64,000 bases of DNA from Frigoribacterium faeni (GCF_011761235.1 NZ_JAAOYW010000003.1:186001-250000), one strand, 5' to 3'; numbered from the stretch's first letter, positions 54,634 to 63,214 are shown. Made by a program: numbers and translations. The notes: generated from the letters alone by a model not told the origin.

Positions 54634-55107
54634 ATGACCCGCCTGCACGTGCCGACCCGCGTCCGCTGGAGCGACCTGGACGCCTACCGGCACGTGAACA
54701 ACGCGTCGATGCTGCGCCTCCTCGAGGAGGCGCGCATCGACGCGTTCTGGGTCTCCGACGGCACGGTCGGCGAGACCTCGGGCGCGGCCGTGCTCGACGG
54801 CCGCCCCGACGCCGCGACGATGACGCTCATCGCCCGGCAGGAGCTCGAGTACCTCGTGCCCGTGCCCTACCTGCGGGCGCCCCTCGACGTGCAGATCTGG
54901 ATCGGCCGTCTCGGCGGCGCGAGCCTCGAGGTCTGCTACGAGGTCTGGTCGCCGGCCGGGGTCGAGCCGGCGGTGCTCTACACGAAGGCGTCGACGTCGA
55001 TCGTGCTGGTCGACACGGCGTCGGGAGCGCCGCGGCGCATCACCGACGCCGAGCGCGCGGCCTGGACGCCGTTCGTCGACGAGCCGCTGGCCTTCCGCAG
55101 GCGCTGA
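54634..55107 (+). CDS. Hot-dog acyl-CoA thioesterase (4HBT)
   Basis: The 157-residue protein begins MTRLHVPTRVRWSDLDAYRHVNNA. RWSDLDAYRHVNN is the FabA/4HBT motif with catalytic Asp and the long hot-dog helix SMLRLLEEARIDAFW. It hydrolyses acyl-CoA esters, possibly aromatic ones, in the cytoplasm. It is one base behind ettA, so it is co-transcribed, and is convergent with the tesB-like gene; a shared lipid role is plausible. Confidence 0.9.
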   Translation: MTRLHVPTRVRWSDLDAYRHVNNASMLRLLEEARIDAFWVSDGTVGETSGAAVLDGRPDAATMTLIARQELEYLVPVPYLRAPLDVQIWIGRLGGASLEVCYEVWSPAGVEPAVLYTKASTSIVLVDTASGAPRRITDAERAAWTPFVDEPLAFRRR

Positions 55108-55155
55108 CCTCGCGGTCGCGCCGTCTGCCCGTCGCTGCGCCCCGGGCGGGACGGG

Positions 55156-56028
55156 TCAGCGACGGGGCACCCGCACCATGCCCTCCTGGGCGACGCTCGC
55201 GACGAGGGTGCCCGAGCGGTCGTAGATGCGGCCCAGCGAGAGCCCCCGGCCGCCGACGGCCGTGGGCGACTCCTGCACGTAGAGCAGCCACTCGTCGACG
55301 CGGGCGGGCCGGTGCCACCACATCGCGTGGTCGAGGCTCGCAGCCTTGAGGCCGGGCGTCACGAGCGGGACGCCGTGCCGGCGGTAGATGGGCTCGAGCA
55401 GCGAGTAGTCGCTGGCGTAGAGCAAGGAGGCGCGGTGCAGGTCGGGGTCGTCGGGCAGGCTCCCCGTCGCCCGCAGCCACACGGCCTGGTGCTCGACGTG
55501 CTCGCCCTCGACGCTGAAGTACACGGGCGAGGGCACGTGGCGCATGTCGAAGGCCCGGTCGGTCGCCCACGCCTGCGCGATCGGGTGGTCGACGGCGCCG
55601 AGCAGCTCGGCGTCGCTCGGCACGTCGTCGGGCTCGGGCAGGCCCTCGGGCATCGCGACCTGGTGGTCGAGACCCTCGTCGGGGGTCTGGAACGAGGCGA
55701 TCATCGAGAAGATCGGCACGCCGTCCTGCGAGGCCTGGGTGCGCCGGGTGGCGAACGACCGGCCGTCGTGGATGCGGTCGACGGTGAACGTGATGGGCAC
55801 GGCGAGGTCGCCGGGACGCAGGAAGTACCCGTGCAGCGAGTGGACCGGGCGGTCGCCGACGATGGTGCGCTGGGCGGCGACGAGCGCCTGCGCCATGACC
55901 TGCCCGCCGAAGACCCGGCCGAGCGGCTCGGGCTGCGACGTGCCGGTGAAGACGTCCTGGCCGCCGACGATGCCGGCGGGCGCGAGGTCGAGGGTGGCGA
56001 GCAGGCTCTGCAGGGGTTCGGCGCTCAT
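55156..56028 (-). CDS. tesB: Acyl-CoA thioesterase II
   Basis: The 290-residue protein begins MSAEPLQSLLATLDLAPAGIVGGQD. It is a double hot-dog protein: GRVFGGQVMAQALVAAQRT, HSLHGYFLRPGDLAVPITFTVDRIHDG (two parts), then RASLLYASDYSLLEPI and SLDHAMWWHRP with the conserved Asp and His. It cleaves medium- and long-chain acyl-CoA. TAAACT is 7 nt before its ATG and overlaps the promoter of the divergent 56050 gene. Confidence 0.95.
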   Translation of the reverse strand: MSAEPLQSLLATLDLAPAGIVGGQDVFTGTSQPEPLGRVFGGQVMAQALVAAQRTIVGDRPVHSLHGYFLRPGDLAVPITFTVDRIHDGRSFATRRTQASQDGVPIFSMIASFQTPDEGLDHQVAMPEGLPEPDDVPSDAELLGAVDHPIAQAWATDRAFDMRHVPSPVYFSVEGEHVEHQAVWLRATGSLPDDPDLHRASLLYASDYSLLEPIYRRHGVPLVTPGLKAASLDHAMWWHRPARVDEWLLYVQESPTAVGGRGLSLGRIYDRSGTLVASVAQEGMVRVPRR

Positions 56029-56049
56029 CCGATGTAGTTTAGGGGGCCG
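56029..56049. promoter_or_regulatory. 21-bp divergent spacer with overlapping -10 hexamers
   Basis: Plus-strand TAGTTT (56035-56040) and minus-strand TAAACT (56041-56036) share five base pairs. The minus element is 7 nt from ATG 56028 and the plus element 9 nt from ATG 56050. Each gene's core promoter must overlap the other's coding start. Confidence 0.55.
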
Positions 56050-56715
56050 ATGAGCCACGCATTCGCCCTCCCCGATTCCCTGTCCCTCAGCGACCTCGCG
56101 ACGTTCCTCGGCCGCGCCGGGCGCGTCGAGGACGGCTCCGTGCGCCTGGTCGCCGGCTCCGGCGTCCTCGCCGTCTACGCCGCCGTCTTCTACCCGCTCG
56201 GGCTGCTCGACTCGAGCCCGACGGTGCTCGGGCTGCGCACCTTCCAGCTCGACGACGCCCCCGAGTTCGACGCCGTCGTGCCCGTGCGCTCGCTCAAGGA
56301 GCGGCTGGTCCGGCTGCAGAACGAGGTCGTCGACCCGACGGCCGGCGTGAGCGTCACCTTGCCGATCGAGGTCGCGACCGTCACCTGGGCCGCCATCTCG
56401 CCGCCGCGCGGCGGCTGGGCGCCGACCGGCGGCGCCGACGCGGCCGCGCTGGAGGCCGCCGCGAAGGCCGGCATCGACGAGATCGCCGGCGCCCTGCCCG
56501 AGAACACGGGCGAGCAGATCGTGCACCGCGTGCGCTCAGAGGTGTGGTCCCGTCCCGTGCCCGGCGTCGAGACCGTGCCGGCCGGCGCCGCGTTCGCGGC
56601 CCTCAGCCTCGGGTTCCTCGGCGACGGCGAGCAGGTCTCGCTCTACGAGACCGGGGCGTGGACCCGGCTGACGACCAGCCGAGGCCACGTGCTCGTCAAG
56701 CGCCGGGGGCGTTGA
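56050..56715 (+). CDS. Conserved protein of unknown function
   Basis: The 221-residue protein begins MSHAFALPDSLSLSDLATFLGRA. Blocks such as VRLVAGSGVLAVYAAVFYPLGLLDSSPTVLGLRTF (two parts), VVPVRSLKERLVRL and VHRVRSEVWSRPVPGVETVPAGAAFAALSLGFLG are conserved in actinobacteria as I remember them, but no function is assigned. It is probably soluble. It overlaps the convergent globin gene by 20 bp at the 3' end. Confidence 0.7.
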   Translation: MSHAFALPDSLSLSDLATFLGRAGRVEDGSVRLVAGSGVLAVYAAVFYPLGLLDSSPTVLGLRTFQLDDAPEFDAVVPVRSLKERLVRLQNEVVDPTAGVSVTLPIEVATVTWAAISPPRGGWAPTGGADAAALEAAAKAGIDEIAGALPENTGEQIVHRVRSEVWSRPVPGVETVPAGAAFAALSLGFLGDGEQVSLYETGAWTRLTTSRGHVLVKRRGR

Positions 56716-57160
56716 CCATGGCGTGGGCCGCCCGCTCGAGGTAGTCCCACAGCGTCGCGTCGTGCAGGGGCGACAGCTCGAGGTCGTCGACCGCGGCGCG
56801 CATGTGCAGCAGCCAGCGGTCGCGCGCCTCCGGCGTGACGGTGAACGGCATGTGCCGCATCCGCAGGCGCGGGTGCCCGCGCTCGTCGCTGTAGGCGGTC
56901 GGCCCGCCCCAGTACTGCTCGAGGAACCCCGTGAGGCGCTGGATCGCGCCCTCGAGGTCGTTCTCCGGGTACATCGGCCAGAGGACGTCGTCGGTGCGGA
57001 CGCCCTCGTAGAACCGGCGCACCAGCCGCTCGAAGGTGGGACGCCCGCCGATCTGCCGCCAGAACGTGTCGGGGGCGTCGCCGCGGCCGGGGCCGCCGCG
57101 CAGCGTGATCGGCTGCGGGACGCCGCCGCCGGGACGGGGTGTCAGGGGGATGTCGGTCAC
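56696..57160 (-). CDS. glbO: Group II truncated haemoglobin (trHbO)
   Basis: The 154-residue protein begins MTDIPLTPRPGGGVPQPITLRGG, an N-terminal extension of about 30 residues before the globin. FWRQIGGRPTFERLVRRFYEGV, LWPMYP, FLEQYWGGPTAYSDERGHPRLRMRHMPFTV (two stretches) include the Tyr/Trp distal pair and the proximal His in RMRH. It handles O2, NO or sulfide chemistry at the membrane. Its ATG overlaps the mscS stop by 4 nt. Confidence 0.93.
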   Translation of the reverse strand: MTDIPLTPRPGGGVPQPITLRGGPGRGDAPDTFWRQIGGRPTFERLVRRFYEGVRTDDVLWPMYPENDLEGAIQRLTGFLEQYWGGPTAYSDERGHPRLRMRHMPFTVTPEARDRWLLHMRAAVDDLELSPLHDATLWDYLERAAHAMVNAPGA

Positions 57161-58161
57161 GAGCGCTTGCCCTTCGGGGGTCGGACGTGCGGGGTGGGCA
57201 CGGTCTGGGGTGGGCGGGCGCCCTGCACCGACGAGGCGCCGTCGAAGCCGGTGAGCACGACGCTGCTGAGCGAGGGGAGCGTGATGCCGAGCTCGTCGGT
57301 GGCCTTCTTGAGGCGGGACCGCAGCTCACGGTCGACGTTGTCGCGCTCGGACGACCGGGTCTTGGCCACGATGCGGATCACCACGTGCTCGTCGACGACG
57401 GACTGCAGCCCCCAGACCTCGGGTCGGTCGATCATCGCCCGGCCCCACTTGGGCGTCGCCGCCATGGTGGTCGCCGCCTGCAGCAGGGCGTGCTGCACCT
57501 CGTCGACGTCGGTCGTCGAGGGCACGGCGAGGTCGATCACGACCCGAGACCAGCCCTGGGACATGTTGCCGACGCGGAGGATCTCGCCGTTGCGGACGAA
57601 CCAGAGCACGCCGTTGACGTCGCGGATCTGCGTGACCCGGATGCCCACGGCCTCGACGACGCCCGTCGCGGGGCCCACGTCGACGACGTCGCCGACGCCG
57701 AGCTGGTCCTCGGCGACCATGAAGATGCCGTTCAGCAGGTCCTTCACGATGTTCTGCGCGCCGAAGGCGAGGCCGGCGCCGACGACGCTGGCCGCGCCGA
57801 CGATCGCCACGACGTCGAAGTCGAGCTCGCCGAGCACGAGCACGAGGGCGACGGCCGAGATGACGACCGTGACGACGTTGTTGAGCACGCTGCCGAGGGT
57901 GCGGGTGCGCTGGACGACGCGGACCGCCTGTAGTGGAGAGGCGACGAGGGCCTGGGTGTCGTCGACGTTCTGCTTGCGCTTGATGCCGTTGACGACCTGG
58001 TCGACGACCCGACGGATGGCGAAGTGCAGGATCACCCGCAGCAGCACGGCCGCGAGCAGGATGATGCCGATGCGGATCGGGATGCCCCACATGGCCCAGA
58101 ACGCGGCCCAGTCGAAGGCGATGGCAGGGTCCGGCGGAACGGCGGCGAGGTAGTCGATCAT
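57157..58161 (-). CDS. MscS-type mechanosensitive ion channel
   Basis: The 334-residue protein begins MIDYLAAVPPDPAIAFDWAAFW. Helices: IPIRIGIILLAAVLLRVIL, VLNNVVTVVISAVALVLVLG and the pore helix AIVGAASVVGAGLAFGAQNIVKDLLNG, followed by the beta domain (VGDVVDVGPATGVVEAVGIRVTQIRD in two parts) and a helical C-terminus. It opens under membrane tension to release solutes in hypo-osmotic shock. Being in one operon with glbO is unusual but recurrent in actinobacteria. Confidence 0.93.
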   Translation of the reverse strand: MIDYLAAVPPDPAIAFDWAAFWAMWGIPIRIGIILLAAVLLRVILHFAIRRVVDQVVNGIKRKQNVDDTQALVASPLQAVRVVQRTRTLGSVLNNVVTVVISAVALVLVLGELDFDVVAIVGAASVVGAGLAFGAQNIVKDLLNGIFMVAEDQLGVGDVVDVGPATGVVEAVGIRVTQIRDVNGVLWFVRNGEILRVGNMSQGWSRVVIDLAVPSTTDVDEVQHALLQAATTMAATPKWGRAMIDRPEVWGLQSVVDEHVVIRIVAKTRSSERDNVDRELRSRLKKATDELGITLPSLSSVVLTGFDGASSVQGARPPQTVPTPHVRPPKGKRS

Positions 58162-58214
58162 CCCGTCAAGCTTCGCACGACCCGCAGACGCTGACCGGGA
58201 GCCGCCTGGACGCA

Positions 58215-58250
58215 CGGACGGCGGACCCTGTGACCAGGGCCCGCCGTCCG
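58215..58250. terminator. 15-bp hairpin between pepN and mscS
   Basis: CGGACGGCGG (58215-58224) pairs with CCGCCGTCCG (58241-58250), then CCCTG/CAGGG after one A-C mismatch, loop TGAC. It is on the 3' side of pepN (minus strand). Confidence 0.7.
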
Positions 58251-58262
58251 GGGGCGGAGCAG

Positions 58263-58281
58263 GGAGGCGCGGGGCGCCTCC
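58263..58281. terminator. GGAGGCGC/GCGCCTCC hairpin next to the pepN stop
   Basis: Perfect 8-bp stem with a GGG loop, 6 bp after the pepN stop codon on the minus strand. It uses the recurring GGAGGCGC core. Confidence 0.5.
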
Positions 58282-58287
58282 TCGGGG

Positions 58288-60828
58288 CTACTTCGCGTCG
58301 ACCGCCTGCACCCGCAGCGCCCGCTCGACGCCCGCGAGGCTCTCGATCACGATGCGGCGCAGGGCCGGCACGTCGGGGTTCGCGTCGAGCCAGGCGCGGG
58401 TCGCGTCGACCAGCTCCTGGTCGGCGAGCCCGGCCGGGTAGAGGCCCGAGACGAGGGTGTCGGCGATGTGGTAGCTGCGCGACTCCCAGATGCCGGTGAG
58501 CGAGCCGAAGTAGCGCTCGACGACGGGACGCAGCACGGCGGGGTCGTTCACGTGCTGGAACCCCATGGCGGTCGCGCGCACGATGGCGTTCGGCTGCTCG
58601 TCGCTGTCGACGACCGACGCGAAGGCGGCGAGCTTGCCCTCGGCGGTGGGGATCGCCGCCCGGGCACGGGCCGCGGCCTGGGCGCCGTTGGCGGTGTTGT
58701 CCGCCTCGAGGGCGGCGTCGATCTCGGCCTCGTCGGCGGCGCCGACGAGCACGAGGCCCTCGAGCAGCTCCCAGCGCAGGTCGGTGTCGACCTCGAGCCC
58801 GTCGAGCGCCAGCGAGCCGTCGTGCAGGGCACGGAGGGCGTCGGCGTGGGCCGGGGTCGAGGCGGCGGCGGCGAAGAACTTCACGAACTGGAACTGCGCG
58901 TCCGAGCCGGCCCGCGCCTCCTTCGCCAGCTCGAGGAGGCGGTCGCCGACCTCGGCGAGCACCTCGGCGCGGCGCTCGGGGGCGACGTAGCTGCGGGCGG
59001 TCTGCACCAGCTGCGTCAGCGTGGTGCGGATCGTCGTCGACTCGGTCTCGCTCGCGATGTTCGAGAGCACGAGGCGGACGTAGTCGGAGGGCGAGGTCTC
59101 GGCGTCGCGCGTGGCGTCCCAGACCGAGCCCCACACGATGGCCCGGGCCAGCGGGTCGGAGATCGCCGCGAGGTGCTCGATCGCCGTCGCGAGCGACTGC
59201 TCGTCGAGGCGGATCTTCGCGTAGGCGAGGTCGTCGTCGTTCGTGAGGACCAGGGCTCCGCGCCGGCGGCCGACGAGCTCGGGCACCTCGGTGCGCGGGC
59301 CGTCGACGTCGATCTCGACCTGGTGCGTGCGCACGAGGGCGTCGCCGTCGAGGTCGTAGAGGCCGACCGCGAGGCGGTGCGGGCGGATCGTCGGGTAGTC
59401 GGCGGGCGCCTCCTGCAGGATCGCGAACGAGGTGACGACGCCCTCGGCGTCGGTCTCGATCTCGGGACGCAGCGTGTTGACGCCGGCGGTCTCGAGCCAC
59501 TTCTCGCTCCAGCTGGTGAGCTCTCGGCCCGAGGTGGCCTCGAGCTCGACGAGCAGATCGCGCAGCTCGGTGTTCGAGTGGTGGTGCTTCTGGAAGTACG
59601 CGGCGACGCCGGCGTAGAACGCGTCGATGCCGACCCAGGCGACGAGCTGCTTCAGCACCGAGCCGCCCTTGGCGTAGGTGATGCCGTCGAAGTTGACCTG
59701 GACGTCCTCGAGGTCGTTGATCGTCGCGACGACGGGGTGCGTCGAGGGCAGCTGGTCCTGGCGGTAGGCCCAGCTCTTCTCCATCGCCTGGAACGTCGTC
59801 CAGGCCTCGGTCCACTCGGTGGCCTCGGCGGTCGCGATCGTCGACGCCCACTCGGCGAACGACTCGTTGAGCCAGAGGTCGTTCCACCACTTCATGGTGA
59901 CGAGGTCGCCGAACCACATGTGGGCCAGCTCGTGCAGGATCGTGACGACCCGGCGCTCCTTGATCGCGTCGGTGACCTTGCTGCGGAACACGTAGGTCTC
60001 GACGAACGTCACGGCGCCCGCGTTCTCCATGGCGCCGGCGTTGAACTCGGGCACGAAGAGCTGGTCGTACTTCTCGAAGGGGTACGCGTAGGCGAACTTC
60101 TCCTCGTAGTAGGCGAAGCCCTGGCGCGTCTTCTCGAAGATGTAGTCGGCGTCGAGGTACTCGGTGAGCGAGCGCCGCGTGAAGATGCCGAGGGGGATCG
60201 TGCGGCCGTCGGAGCTCGTGAGCTCGCTGCGCACGACATCGTACGGGCCGGCGATGATCGCGGTGATGTAGCTCGAGAGCACGGGCGTGGGCGCGAAGGT
60301 CCAGGTCGCGACCTCGCCGTCGACGGCCGGCTCGGGCGTCGTCTGGTTCGAGACGACCTGCCAGCGGGAGGGGGCGGTCACGGTGAACTGGAACGTCGCC
60401 TTGAGGTCGGGCTGCTCGAAGACCGCGAAGACGCGGCGGCTGTCGGGCACCTCGAACTGCGAGTACAGGTAGACCTCGCCGTCGACCGGGTCGACGAAGC
60501 GGTGCAGGCCCTCGCCCGTGTTGGTGTACTCGGCGTCGGCGACGACCTCGAGCACGTTCTCGGCCGCGAGGCCGTCGAGCTGGATGCGCACGCCGTCGTT
60601 CACGGCGGCGACGTCGAGGGCCGTGCCGTTCAATGTGGCCGAGTGCACGGTGCGCGTGAGCGCGTCGACGAAGGTCGAGGCGCCGGGCGTCGCGCTGAAG
60701 CGGATCGTCGTCGAGCTGCCGAAGACCTCGGCCCCGCGGGTCAGGTCGAGCTCGATCTCGTACGACTGCACGTCGACGACGCTCTTGCGCTCCTGCGCCT
60801 CGAGTCGGGTCAGGTTCTCTCCGGGCAC
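58288..60828 (-). CDS. pepN: Aminopeptidase N (M1 family)
   Basis: The 846-residue protein starts at GTG 60828 (MPGENLTRLEAQERKSVVDV) after GGATGGAGC. GAMENAGAVTF is the substrate-recognition motif, ILHELAHMWFGDLVTMKWWNDLWLNESFAEW (two stretches) the HExxH-x18-E zinc site, and a helical ERAP1-like C-terminal domain follows. It releases N-terminal residues from peptides in the cytoplasm. Length matches actinobacterial PepN. Confidence 0.96.
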   Translation of the reverse strand: MPGENLTRLEAQERKSVVDVQSYEIELDLTRGAEVFGSSTTIRFSATPGASTFVDALTRTVHSATLNGTALDVAAVNDGVRIQLDGLAAENVLEVVADAEYTNTGEGLHRFVDPVDGEVYLYSQFEVPDSRRVFAVFEQPDLKATFQFTVTAPSRWQVVSNQTTPEPAVDGEVATWTFAPTPVLSSYITAIIAGPYDVVRSELTSSDGRTIPLGIFTRRSLTEYLDADYIFEKTRQGFAYYEEKFAYAYPFEKYDQLFVPEFNAGAMENAGAVTFVETYVFRSKVTDAIKERRVVTILHELAHMWFGDLVTMKWWNDLWLNESFAEWASTIATAEATEWTEAWTTFQAMEKSWAYRQDQLPSTHPVVATINDLEDVQVNFDGITYAKGGSVLKQLVAWVGIDAFYAGVAAYFQKHHHSNTELRDLLVELEATSGRELTSWSEKWLETAGVNTLRPEIETDAEGVVTSFAILQEAPADYPTIRPHRLAVGLYDLDGDALVRTHQVEIDVDGPRTEVPELVGRRRGALVLTNDDDLAYAKIRLDEQSLATAIEHLAAISDPLARAIVWGSVWDATRDAETSPSDYVRLVLSNIASETESTTIRTTLTQLVQTARSYVAPERRAEVLAEVGDRLLELAKEARAGSDAQFQFVKFFAAAASTPAHADALRALHDGSLALDGLEVDTDLRWELLEGLVLVGAADEAEIDAALEADNTANGAQAAARARAAIPTAEGKLAAFASVVDSDEQPNAIVRATAMGFQHVNDPAVLRPVVERYFGSLTGIWESRSYHIADTLVSGLYPAGLADQELVDATRAWLDANPDVPALRRIVIESLAGVERALRVQAVDAK

Positions 60829-60921
60829 GGTGCTCCATCCGTCGTGAGGTGTGGTGGGGGACTCGTGGTCCCCGGACGAGCCTAGACCGGTGCCCCGGTC
60901 GCCGGGGTGTTCACTGGGGGC

Positions 60922-61548
60922 ATGACCGACACCGTCGCCCCCGCGCCCCACACCGCCGTCGACTTCTGGTTCGACCCCTCCTGCCCCTGGGCCTGGATGA
61001 CCAGCCGCTGGGTCGACGAGGTCGCCCGCCACCGCGACCTCGACGTGACGTTCCACGTCATGAGCCTGGCCGTGCTGAACGAGCAGAACGACGTCAGCGA
61101 CGACTACCGCGCGATGTTCGCCCGCATGCTCCGCTACACGCGCCTCGTCACCGCGGCGCAGGTGCTGCACGGCCAGCAGGTCGTGAAGCCGCTCTACGAC
61201 GCGCTCGGCACGCGCATCCACCCGGGCGGCGAGACCGACGCCGACGTGGTCATCCCCGCAGCGCTCGCCGAGGTGGGCCTGCCCGCCGACTTCGCCGCCT
61301 GGGCCGACTCCGACGAGCACGACGAGCAGATGCGCGCCAGCCACTTCGACGGCATCGGCCGCGTCGGGCAGGACGTCGGCACGCCCGTCATCGCCGTGAA
61401 CGGGACGGCCTTCTTCGGGCCCGTCATCTCGCCGGCGCCGAAGGGCGAGGTCGCGCTGACCCTGTGGGACGGCGTCGTCGCGGCCGCCTCCTACCCGGGC
61501 TTCTTCGAGATCAAGCGCACGCGCACGGTCGGTCCGGTCTTCGACTGA
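60922..61548 (+). CDS. DsbA-family (2-hydroxychromene isomerase-like) thioredoxin-fold protein
   Basis: The 208-residue protein starts at ATG 60922; a GTG at 60907 would add five residues. WFDPSCPWAWMTSRWVDEVA carries a single CPWA in place of CxxC, as in the mycothiol-dependent nitroreductase or isomerase branch of DsbA proteins, so it is not a disulfide generator. VGTPVIAVNGTAFFGPVISPAPKGE is the cis-Pro region. It has no signal peptide. Upstream TTCACT with 6-nt spacing is a weak leaderless -10. Confidence 0.85.
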   Translation: MTDTVAPAPHTAVDFWFDPSCPWAWMTSRWVDEVARHRDLDVTFHVMSLAVLNEQNDVSDDYRAMFARMLRYTRLVTAAQVLHGQQVVKPLYDALGTRIHPGGETDADVVIPAALAEVGLPADFAAWADSDEHDEQMRASHFDGIGRVGQDVGTPVIAVNGTAFFGPVISPAPKGEVALTLWDGVVAAASYPGFFEIKRTRTVGPVFD

Positions 61549-61556
61549 GCCGGTCC

Positions 61557-61562
61557 TAGGAT
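61557..61562 (+). promoter_or_regulatory. Leaderless-type -10 (TAGGAT) for rpiB
   Basis: TAGGAT, CGTCACC, then ATG 61570; it overlaps the end of the upstream DsbA-like transcript. Confidence 0.5.
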
Positions 61563-61569
61563 CGTCACC

Positions 61570-62055
61570 ATGCGCATCCACGTGGCGACCGATCACGCCG
61601 GTCTCGACTTCAGCAAGACCGTCGTCCGGCACCTGAGCGACGCCGGGCACGACGTGACCGACCACGGGCCGACGAGCTACGAGCCGCTCGACGACTACCC
61701 GTCGTTCTGCATCGCGGCGGCCCGGGCGGTCGTCCGCGACCAGCAGGCCGGCCACGAGGCCCTCGGCGTCGTCTTCGGGGGGTCGGGCAACGGCGAGCAG
61801 ATCGCGGCGAACAAGGTCGTCGGCGTGCGCGCCGCCCTCGTCTGGAACGACTCGACCGCGAAGCTCGCCCGGCAGCACAACGACGCGAACGTGATCGCCA
61901 TCGGCGCCCGCCAGCACACCGAGGCGGAGGCGCTGGCCTTCATCGACGCGTTCGTCGCCGAGCCGTTCAGCCACGACGAGCGCCACGTGCGCCGCATCGC
62001 CCAGGTCGGCGAGTACGAGACGACCGGCGAGATCGCCGGTCACGCGATCGACTGA
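61570..62055 (+). CDS. rpiB: Ribose-5-phosphate isomerase B
   Basis: The 161-residue protein begins MRIHVATDHAGLDFSKTVVRHL. TDHAGLD, DYPSFCIAAARAV, and GGSGNGEQIAANKVVGVRAA with Glu76 as base in place of the Cys of the E. coli enzyme, as in mycobacterial RpiB, are present. It interconverts ribose 5-phosphate and ribulose 5-phosphate. A 12-bp hairpin follows the stop. Confidence 0.95.
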   Translation: MRIHVATDHAGLDFSKTVVRHLSDAGHDVTDHGPTSYEPLDDYPSFCIAAARAVVRDQQAGHEALGVVFGGSGNGEQIAANKVVGVRAALVWNDSTAKLARQHNDANVIAIGARQHTEAEALAFIDAFVAEPFSHDERHVRRIAQVGEYETTGEIAGHAID

Positions 62056-62071
62056 CGACGTAACGTCGAGG

Positions 62072-62100
62072 GCGGCGGGACCGGACGACGGTCCCGCCGC
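62072..62100. terminator. 12-bp perfect hairpin after rpiB
   Basis: GCGGCGGGACCG and CGGTCCCGCCGC flank a 5-nt loop (GACGA). A second small palindrome, CGACGT-A-ACGTCG, lies just before it (62056-62068). No T-run. Confidence 0.6.
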
Positions 62101-62150
62101 TCCGTCGTCCGGGCGCCGTGCCGGGTCGCGAGACCGAGAGAGGTGCCGCC

Positions 62151-63125
62151 GTGCCCGAGGGCCATTCCGTCCACCGCATCGCCAACCAGTTCGAGCAGAC
62201 CTTCGTGGGACACCGCGTCGAGGTCAGCTCGCCGCAGGGTCGTTTCGCGGCCGGGGCCGAGAAGCTCGACGGCGCGACCATGGTCGACGCCAAGGCCGTC
62301 GGCAAGCAGATGTTCCTCGAGTTCGACAACGGCCTGTGGCTGCACGTCCACCTCGGCCTCTACGGGGCCTGGGACTTCGCCGGCGACATCGCGACGGGCC
62401 ACTCGATGGCCGAGTCGCGCACGCGGCGAGCGGCCACGCGCAAGGCCGAGAACGCCCCCGACGACGACGGCGAGCACTCGATGGCGAGCATCGGGGCGCC
62501 GCGGCGCACCCGCGTGCGCATGGCCGAGCAGGAGAAGACCGAGGACGACATCGAGTCGTTCCCGCCCGAGCCCGTCGGCCAGGTGCGCGTGCGCCTGCTC
62601 TCGGACACGGCCGTGGGCGACCTGCGCGGCCCGACGAAGTGCGAGGTCCTCGACGCGGCAGGCGTCGACACGGCGATCGCGAAGCTCGGCCCCGACCCTC
62701 TCGTCGACTCGCCGAAGAAGGGCCGCGACCGCTTCGTCGCGACCGTGCGCAAGAAGCGCACCCCGATCGGCCTGCTGCTGATGGACCAGAGCGTGGTCAG
62801 CGGCATCGGCAACATCTACCGCGCCGAGCTGCTGTTCCGGGCACGCCTCGACCCGCACACCCCCGGCAACCAGGTGCCGGAGGACGTGCTCGAGGCGCTG
62901 TACAAGGACTGGACGAAGCTGCTGAAGAGCGGCGTCGAGCTCGGCCAGATGATGACCATGGACGGCCTCACGAAGGCCCAGCACGCGAAGGCGCTGCGCA
63001 GCCGGGCCGACCGGCACTGGGTCTACCACCGCGAGGGCCTGCCCTGCCGCGTGTGCGGCACGAACATCGTGATGGAGATGGCGGCGGGGCGGAAGCTCTA
63101 CTGGTGCCCCGTCGACCAGGTCTGA
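62151..63125 (+). CDS. nei: Fpg/Nei-family DNA glycosylase (endonuclease VIII-like)
   Basis: The 324-residue protein starts at GTG 62151 after GAGAGAGG; Met removal exposes Pro2-Glu3, the Nei nucleophile and acid (MPEGHSVHRI). The H2TH region is DQSVVSGIGNIYRAELLFRAR. It excises oxidised pyrimidines and cleaves the abasic site. Residues about 80-140 are a charged insertion. The zinc finger has Cys299, Cys302 and Cys319, but the expected fourth Cys is Asp322 (WCPVDQV), so it may be non-canonical. Confidence 0.92.
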   Translation: MPEGHSVHRIANQFEQTFVGHRVEVSSPQGRFAAGAEKLDGATMVDAKAVGKQMFLEFDNGLWLHVHLGLYGAWDFAGDIATGHSMAESRTRRAATRKAENAPDDDGEHSMASIGAPRRTRVRMAEQEKTEDDIESFPPEPVGQVRVRLLSDTAVGDLRGPTKCEVLDAAGVDTAIAKLGPDPLVDSPKKGRDRFVATVRKKRTPIGLLLMDQSVVSGIGNIYRAELLFRARLDPHTPGNQVPEDVLEALYKDWTKLLKSGVELGQMMTMDGLTKAQHAKALRSRADRHWVYHREGLPCRVCGTNIVMEMAAGRKLYWCPVDQV

Positions 63126-63202
63126 CCGCCGTCGACGCGGGCCGGCGGCCCGACCCGTGTTTCGAGCTCGTGACAGCTTTCAACGCAGGCTGAAACCTGT
63201 GC

Positions 63203-63208
63203 CAGGGT
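63203..63208 (+). promoter_or_regulatory. Leaderless-type -10 (CAGGGT) for the PaiB-like gene
   Basis: CAGGGT, GGCACC, then ATG 63215. Just upstream TTTCA and TGAAA form a small inverted repeat with an 8-nt spacer where a regulator could bind. Confidence 0.35.
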
Positions 63209-63214
63209 GGCACC

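Noticed and set aside
60836-60838. ATG at 60838 as the pepN start
   Set aside because: It is out of frame with the aminopeptidase; GTG 60828 is in frame and has GGATGGAGC upstream.
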